Source: Gonium pectorale (lineage: Eukaryota > Chlorophyta > Chlorophyceae > Chlamydomonadales > Volvocaceae). Taken from it: DNA of 35,636 bases. The notes below the pieces were generated by a model that saw only the letters and a program-made list of their open reading frames with translations, did no database searches and was not told the DNA's origin. The position numbers and the translations under genes are program-made. Numbering within the stretch: the stretch's first letter is position 1; the number at the start of each line of letters is the position of its first letter. Positions 29,898 through 35,636 of the stretch are shown here, piece after piece. The DNA lies in the NCBI GenBank assembly GCA_001584585.1, contig LSYV01000017.1:901684-937319 (forward strand), in the 5' to 3' direction.

Positions 29898-31453
29898 TCA
29901 CTTCTTGAGGCAATTGCCTCCCGAGAAACAGACGAGCAGGAAGATGATGACCGCGAGCAGGATAACGGCGAAGGCAACAACGATCTTCATCTTGCAGTTT
30001 TGCCACCACATCTTACGCCGCAGGTTGCGGCCTGTCCGCTGAAAGCGGTCGGCCTGAAGAGACGGATTGGAGGGCGAGAAATAAACTAACGAGCAGCCAC
30101 CCTGAGAGCGTAAACGCATTACTAACGCGATGTTAGGGATTCTAAAGGCATGTGGCACGGCGGGAGTCGGCCGGCTGGTCGAGGGGCAGACTTGAAGGCA
30201 GCTACATAGGGGCCGGAGGATAGTGGAGCAGCTCGCTGACCGGCGCGGCGCCAACCGCATGGCGGCCAAGCTCGGTGCTCGAAGCGCCGCTCGCGCTGGC
30301 GCACGGCAAAGCTGCCTCAGGGCGCCAACTCTGCGGTTTGTAGGGGCTGACACGCCTAAAGCACCCGTCGAGTATGAAGGCGCTACCAAGCAGCCCAGAC
30401 ACGTCGGAGAACTGCAGCTATTAAGATACTGCGCCGCAGTAGGGGGTTGTGGACGGGGAGTTCAAGTATGTTCCTCACCTCGTTCATGAGGTTCTCCGTC
30501 TTGTCGGTCAGCAGCTCCAGCTTCTCTCCGCGAGCCAGCACCTTCTCAATGTTTTCCGTCATGATGCCCTTCACCTCGTCCACCTGACAGTAACATCACA
30601 CCATGTTCATTTAAGGCGCAGCAACGGGCGCCCATCGTACACCGCTCTCGCCTTGGCACAAGGCAAGGCACAACGCAAGGTCCAGGGCGCAGCCATGGTA
30701 CGCAATTAGAACTTGACGCGTGTTGATATGGTTGAGCTGGAGCCCAGGCTAGAGACCCCGACCCAGATGGGCCAACATGCCCTGTGGCGAAGTATCGATC
30801 GACGCCAGGCACGGTTTATGCCGTACCTTCTTCTGTACGGACGCCACCTTGGAGTATTCCTCCGGGAACTGGGTTGCGTGCTCCATCATTTGCTTCAGCT
30901 GCTTCCTGTATTTGGCATGCCAGCGGCAGTAGCAAGAACCCTAGCGTAAGTGCAGCTCACGGACGCCAAACGGGCAGAAGGGTTCTGAGCGGGAGTTCAC
31001 TTTATTGGTGACGCCAACCCGAGCTATCGGCATCCAGGTCCGCGAACCCACCCGAAGGATGAGTTGAGGGCTCCTTCCTTTGCCCCCTGCGCCTTGTCGG
31101 CAAACTTCATCCCAAACTCGCTGGCCATTTTGTCGAGGAAGGCCGACGGGATGGCCCGTCCGTATGCTTCATCCGCAACAACCAGGTACGCTGCGCACGG
31201 GGATTGGGTCGAGGCGGGAGGGAGGCGTGGTTTGGTGGGGTGGAGGGGAGCCGCTGGCAGGCAGGAACTTACTGAAGCCTCCCCGGTTGAGGAAGTTGAA
31301 CGTGTGGCCATCCACGTTGAACGTAAACTTGCCCTCATTCTTGCCAGCCTGGGCTAGGTAGTCCTTGGCTACCGCGCCGAAGTTGCCAGAAAATGCAGCA
31401 TACTCTGCCACAGTCACCGTGCCTTGCGATACGCTGCTGTAAATGAGCGGCAT
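29898..31453 (-). CDS. R-SNARE with longin domain (VAMP7/VAMP72 type)
   Basis: Five exons in matching phase give 219 aa, the usual length: 31453-31273, 31190-31052, 30905-30827, 30583-30479, 30053-29898. Residues 1 to about 120 form a longin domain ([13 protein letters not shown], then [19 protein letters not shown] and IPSAFLDKM). The R-SNARE motif follows ([31 protein letters not shown]) with the zero-layer arginine at R151. Then come a basic RRKMWW juxtamembrane segment and a C-terminal anchor at about 191-210 ([18 protein letters not shown]). The protein would sit on vesicles and pair with Q-SNAREs at the plasma membrane or endolysosome. The longin domain usually regulates and sorts it. 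The short tail GGNCLKK follows the anchor. An in-frame ATG further upstream exists, but MPLIYSS is the family's start. Confidence 0.96.
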
Positions 31454-34400
31454 TGTTGAGGTTGCGGCTGCAGCTGCCGCTGCCAACAGCCGGTGCGAGC
31501 TTTCAGAGGTGCGAGTATCAAGGAGCTGATTGGCGTTCAAGTTCGCCCCGCAAGCGTATGGTCAGCTCTAACGTGAGTCTGGACTAAGTTCAGTACTCAA
31601 CAAGTCAGAAGACCGTTGTTTGTGCGCCTGGGAGGGCCAGAGAGACGGTCAACGAATCGAGCAGACCGGTTTGCGAGTTCAGTTGTGTGCAGTCAAATCA
31701 GTCAAATTCACTAGGAGGCAACCATTGATGTCTGCAGGGCAGGCAGTGCAACAACAAACGGCCGTGTCGTACTGCGTGTTCGGTCAGCTCCCCCCAGCCC
31801 TATGACCCAGTATGATGGCCGGTTGGCGTAATGAGGGGAAGCGGGCTCGACTGAGAGTAAGGGGTAAGGGGTAAGGGGGAAGGGGCTGTGTCGCGGCGGT
31901 CTGTCTACCCCAATGCCATGCTCCCCTGCCATGCACGTTTGACACGGTGTCCGTCCGGCATCAGGGTATGGTTATGGATAGCATGCAGCACCTCAGCAAA
32001 AAGGCGGCCATGATTTGTAGGATGTTTTGGCGAGGGCAGCGCGGTGTGACGGTGTGAACGCACCACGCAACGCAACCACATGCGCCGCGGGACATAGGCC
32101 CTTGCATGGGACGCCTCTAACCCCATCAGCCCTGGATTCGACATTGGTCGCCTCCCATGGCCCGCAATGCTCAAACCATGTCCGGGCGCGCGCGCCCAGC
32201 ACGTTACAGCCGCCACGGATCCCTTGAAGGCTACGCAATCCGCGCAAGCAAGCCTTAGCAAGCGGTAGAGCTAGCTTCCTCTGTCCCTGTTTTTTTTCAC
32301 AAACCCAAAGCGTGAGCCTCAAGCCCCTCATCAACCCGCATGTACATCCAAGTATGGTCGGCAACCCATGACCTGCACGGACTGGGCTTTGCACGTGTGT
32401 GTCCGCATAGGGTGGCTCCCTTGGCCGTTAGCGGCTTCGCCAATCTTTGTGAAATTCAATGAGGCATGGCGAAGAGGGCATGGAGGCTGTGTGCCTTCCC
32501 CGTTTCTGGTTCTCTTTTTTTTTGCTGTTCTATAGCTATTTAAGCACCGCCTGTTCAGCTCGGGCTCTTGCCGCTGTCTCGTTGTTTCTCCCCGCCCTTT
32601 TGCTTCTCCCCGCCACCACCTCTGCCCGCTGCCGTACCGGTCCCACCGCTCCTGACCGGGCGCCCTTCTTCTACCTCTGTCTTCTAGCGGTCCATAGGCG
32701 GCCTACTACGGGGGAGGGACTGCTCTGGCCTGCATCTGCGCGTCAGCATGTCTTGATGCCTGCGACGACTGTATGAACCGCCGTTGCTTAACTCCGCGGA
32801 CCTGTCGTCCTTTTCAGGGCTGTATTACACCGCCCGGCGGATCTAGTAACCGCTGGCCGCCGATGGACTGGTACCCACGCCGCACGCCGCGCCCACCGGA
32901 TCTTTCATCTCTACAGCTCACTCTCCAGGTAACCTTGCCGCTGCCCACACCGGTGGGACCGTCTGCTCGACTCCGTTTCCCGCCATGTTCTGTCTTCGGC
33001 GCCCTACTGGGAACGTCGCACCTTCGGGTGTGTACGACCGTAGTGGTTACCTTCCCTTCTGTGCTTCTTCTTAATTGCTTCGCACAACTGCGGCAAGGCG
33101 GGCAAGGCGATGGCCCAGGATTCCGACGGGAGAGCCCTGAGAACCCGGCGCCAGGCGTGGGAATGAACGCTTCACACGGCTGGGGCGCAGCCATGCCCTT
33201 GCTAAACTGCCGGCCTCAGCACGAGGCCGCTCTGGAGTGCCCAATGCGTCGGCCCTGCTCGGCCCTGCATGCTTCAGATTGGCCACAGGGCATTCGGCCA
33301 GGAGGGAGCACAGGGGTTCCCCTGCCAGAACAGAAGCTCTGGGGTGGGCATGGACCCAAAGCTGACAGGCAGCGGCCCGGTCGGCCAGGGCCCAGGGGGC
33401 AGACGCGCCGGCATCCACGTTGCCGGTACGGCGATACGGCAGCACAGCCACGCCCTGCTGTGCATCCGTTGCCATTCTGGGCGCAGGTCGCTTCGCTTGG
33501 GGCCTTGGGCACAACGGCCATCTACCCACACATACTCTGGGCTATGGCCTGGCGCCCCTGCTGACACATTCCGCCGGCCGCGGCATGGCCTGTCCATGGC
33601 GGTGCTGCTGCGCCTTAGGCGCAAGGGCAAGAAGCAGGGAGCACCCCACACGAGGGCAGGCAGCACAAACCGTGGCCATGCCTACAGGGCCACACGCGAG
33701 CTAACTGTCGGCGCCACACTGCTCATATGCTCCCCGTGCCGCTGCCAGTGCGAGGTGCCTGCCCGCCCTCTATGCTAGCTTGAATGAGAGGGAGTTGGCT
33801 TTAAACAGTCTGCCCATAGCCGCACAGGCTTGACGGGTTCCTGTAACCTAACCTACAGGCTCACTCAAACGCGTTGGAGGAAACAAAAGGCCCGGCACGG
33901 GCGTGTCGCTGCGCACGCCTGGCGGAGTTCTTATTAAGCCCGAAAGCAGCACCTGGGGTTGGGCAGGTAACGGCTGTCGTCCCCTTCGCCGGGAGGGCTG
34001 TTCAGTCCCTCCGTGTTTCGCCCTTTTTCGTTTCGCTCCCTGTAATCTGGTCTCGGCTTGAGCAGCGGTCGGGCTGCCTGCGCCTGTTCACCTTGCCCAT
34101 GCCTGATCCCGCCCATTGCCCATGCCTGATCCCGCGGTACATTCCCTGTACCAATCCCAGAACTGTATAGCTTCCCCGTCCGTTCCCACTCTCATTACAC
34201 CCAGATTCGCACCCCATCATGGTCAGTTCTCACCCCTATGCCTGAAGGTGCCCTTCAGCCATCGAGCTCCCTTTCCAGCTTTCCTCCCAGTGTTTCCCCA
34301 GAGAAAGATACCGGGAGGCTCGAGCGGTTTGCCCTGTCCTGTATTGCCATTCCCCGTCACGGAGATCCCCATTATCCCCCCACCACCCCCAGCCGCTGCC

Positions 34401-35068
34401 AGAGGACTGAAACGGTCCACGCTTTGGGCATCCCTCCATTGTAGGCAGGGGGCCCGGCACGCCGGCAGGTCTTGCCTGGTACATGACATCACCACACGTT
34501 ACGTTCCACACATCACAGGCAGCTGCCAGAATTCAGGATTTGTTGTGTGTAGCAGTACAGTCCCGCAGAAGGACTCATGCTGCGCCTCCGGCACGCTGGC
34601 ATGTCGTTGGAGTTACTGGAGTTATTCGCTTACTGTGGCATGGGCTGCATGCTACATGTCGTCCGGCAGCCCGCCGCCACAGCAGCCGCCCCGTCGTCTG
34701 CTGCCAATGACGCGAGGTACACGCCTGGTACGGCCGACCATCAAGATGCAGGGCACGGCGCAAAACAGGCACGGTCCTGCATTCCTGCTTGCAGCCCCCG
34801 CGACCGGCAATGGCCGGCCAGTGGTTAGCAGACCCGCCTGCGCCCAGCTCGCGCACCCGGCCGGATTCAGTGCCCCGGTTCGAAATGATGGGCCACTGTG
34901 GAGTGGGCCTGGGCCCCCGGGCGGGCGCATCACAGCCGCTGCGGTCATGCAGTGTGATGCATCTTTTAAACAAGAGTCAGCCCGAGGAACAACGGCGCAT
35001 CGCTGCCACCCGGGTATGGAGGGTGGCGTATAAGCCAGCATTCCCAAACCCAGAAACCCAGCACGGAA
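31454..35068. other. 3.6-kb region without a recognisable gene
   Basis: No domain or consistent exon set was found. Points noted: a pyrimidine-rich stretch with a TATTTAAG element at about 32536-32543, followed by open sequence (frame 32773-33564) whose translation I do not recognise; a possible donor (CCAG, then GTAACC) near 32929; and a GC-repeat GCGCGCGCGC near 32187. This could be an unannotated gene, a degraded mobile element or plain intergenic DNA. Confidence 0.4.
34093..34135 (+). repeat. 23-bp direct duplication
   Basis: TTGCCCATGCCTGATCCCGC occurs at 34093-34112 and again at 34116-34135. It is a recent tandem duplication with no coding context. Confidence 0.85.
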
Positions 35069-35072
35069 TGGT

Positions 35073-35088
35073 GGTGTTGAAAGACACC
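35073..35088 (-). terminator. histone mRNA 3' stem-loop
   Basis: The minus strand reads GGTGTCTTTCAACACC followed by ACCA. This is a six-base stem, TTTC loop and trailing ACCA, as in replication-dependent histone mRNAs; only the pair next to the loop (C against A) is off. It lies 42 bases after the last conserved H3 codon, the expected distance. Confidence 0.75.
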
Positions 35089-35130
35089 GGGTTTGTTGTT
35101 TGTGAGCGTTGACAGGCTACGCTCCGCTAA

Positions 35131-35636
35131 GGCGCGCTCGCCACGGATGCGGCGGGCCAGCTGGATGTCCTTGGGCATGATGGTGACGCGCTTGGCGTGG
35201 ATGGCGCACAGGTTGGTGTCCTCGAACAGGCCCACCAAGTACGCCTCCGCGGCCTCCTGTAGCGCCAGCACGGCCTGGCTCTGGAAGCGGAGATCGGCCT
35301 TGAAGTCCTGCGCGATCTCGCGGACCAGGCGCTGGAAGGGCAGCTTGCGGATGAGCAGCTCGGTGGACTTTTGGTACTTGTTGGGAAGAAATACCAGGAG
35401 GTCAGGAGTACCAGGAGGTCAGGAAGTCAGGAATACCAGGAGTCAGGAGGTGAGTAGGTCAGGAGATGAGGAGGTTAAACATTAACACGAAGGGGACGGA
35501 GTCGCGCGTACAGGGAAAGCGTCGCAGGAGTGTCACGTGTTGCGTGCGGACGAGCACGGAATGCGGGCCTAGCAGGGCATGGCGGTGTAGGGCATCGGTG
35601 CGGCTTCTTCACACCGCCGGTCGCGGGCGTCTTGCG
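35131..35636 (-). pseudogene. histone H3, disrupted (two lesions), 5'-partial
   Basis: Two H3 pieces are present. 35636-35595 encodes RKTPATGGVKKPHR, the green-algal H3 tail. 35376-35131 encodes 82 residues from [15 protein letters not shown] to IRGERA, essentially canonical core H3 (FKADLRF has Ala where Thr is common). The block that should join them (about 13 residues, YRPGTVALREIRK) is missing. In its place are about 218 bases of unrelated, repeat-containing DNA with no GT or GC donor directly after CACCG. A TTTCTTCCCAACAAG pyrimidine tract before TACCAAAAG may be a real acceptor. At the 3' end, GCGCC is followed by TTAG where a stop is expected directly after GERA. One extra base puts the TAG out of frame, and the frame runs through the stem-loop. 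It is either a pseudogene or an assembly error. Confidence 0.8.
35392..35476. repeat. imperfect TACCAGGAGGTCAGGA repeats inside the H3 interruption
   Basis: Several purine-rich copies of CAGGAGGTCAGGA and variants lie between the two H3 fragments. The simple-sequence character fits intronic or inserted DNA and is a plausible site of misassembly. Confidence 0.7.

Noticed and set aside
32773..33564. 263-codon plus-strand frame as a gene
   Set aside because: No recognisable family and a composition like its antisense frames. A possible splice donor lies inside it, but no coherent downstream exon was found.
34966..35130. C-terminal extension of histone H3 by about 54 residues
   Set aside because: H3 ends at GERA almost universally. 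The extension frame runs through the histone stem-loop and past the expected mRNA end, so a one-base lesion or sequence error is more likely.

Overview
The window is nuclear DNA of a green alga, most likely a volvocine or Chlamydomonas-like chlorophycean. Base composition is GC-rich. Genes are broken into many short exons by GT-AG introns of roughly 100 to 800 bases. TGTAA motifs lie beyond several stop codons. The histone H3 fragment carries the green-algal ARKTPATGG-type tail. Species cannot be read from the sequence.

Layout. (1) 197-1410, +: last three exons of a UBX-domain (p97/Cdc48 adaptor type) protein whose start lies outside the window. (2) 1582-4376: no recognisable gene; it holds a 21-bp repeat block, a perfect-register 10 x 23 bp satellite and a 123-bp foldback. 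(3) 4377-9290, +: a ten-exon IMP-specific 5'-nucleotidase (ISN1), 406 aa. (4) 9291-11819: gene-poor spacer with a TATA-like element at its end. (5) 11820-15734, +: a twelve-exon secreted protein of the vanadium haloperoxidase/PAP2 fold, 510 aa, with the usual PSGH histidine replaced by alanine. (6) 15735-21291: gene-poor, with a 20-N assembly gap, small repeats, an unrecognised minus-strand ORF and a possible retroelement-like remnant. (7) 28502-21292, -: a fourteen-exon proton-coupled oligopeptide/nitrate transporter (POT/PTR/NPF family), 751 aa. (8) 31453-29898, -: a five-exon R-SNARE with a longin domain (VAMP7/VAMP72 type), 219 aa. (9) 31454-35068: about 3.5 kb without a recognisable gene. 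(10) 35636-35131, -: a damaged histone H3 gene with a histone-type 3' stem-loop.

The genes are ordinary housekeeping or accessory genes from unrelated pathways: purine salvage, peptide/nitrate uptake, vesicle fusion, chromatin and a secreted halide/phosphate-type enzyme. I see no operon-like or defence-island logic. The exon models were built by matching reading phase across each junction and family conservation. All four complete models give an intact frame. They have not been tested against transcripts.

The most interesting signals are: the altered catalytic motif in the haloperoxidase-like protein; a 78-bp-offset, in-frame duplicated splice acceptor in the transporter; a 34-nt microexon that carries the transporter's proton-coupling ExxER motif; CA-rich AACCGCC tracts before many splice acceptors, with complementary GGTTGGCGG tracts near some donors; a strong foldback just upstream of ISN1; and the two separate lesions in histone H3.
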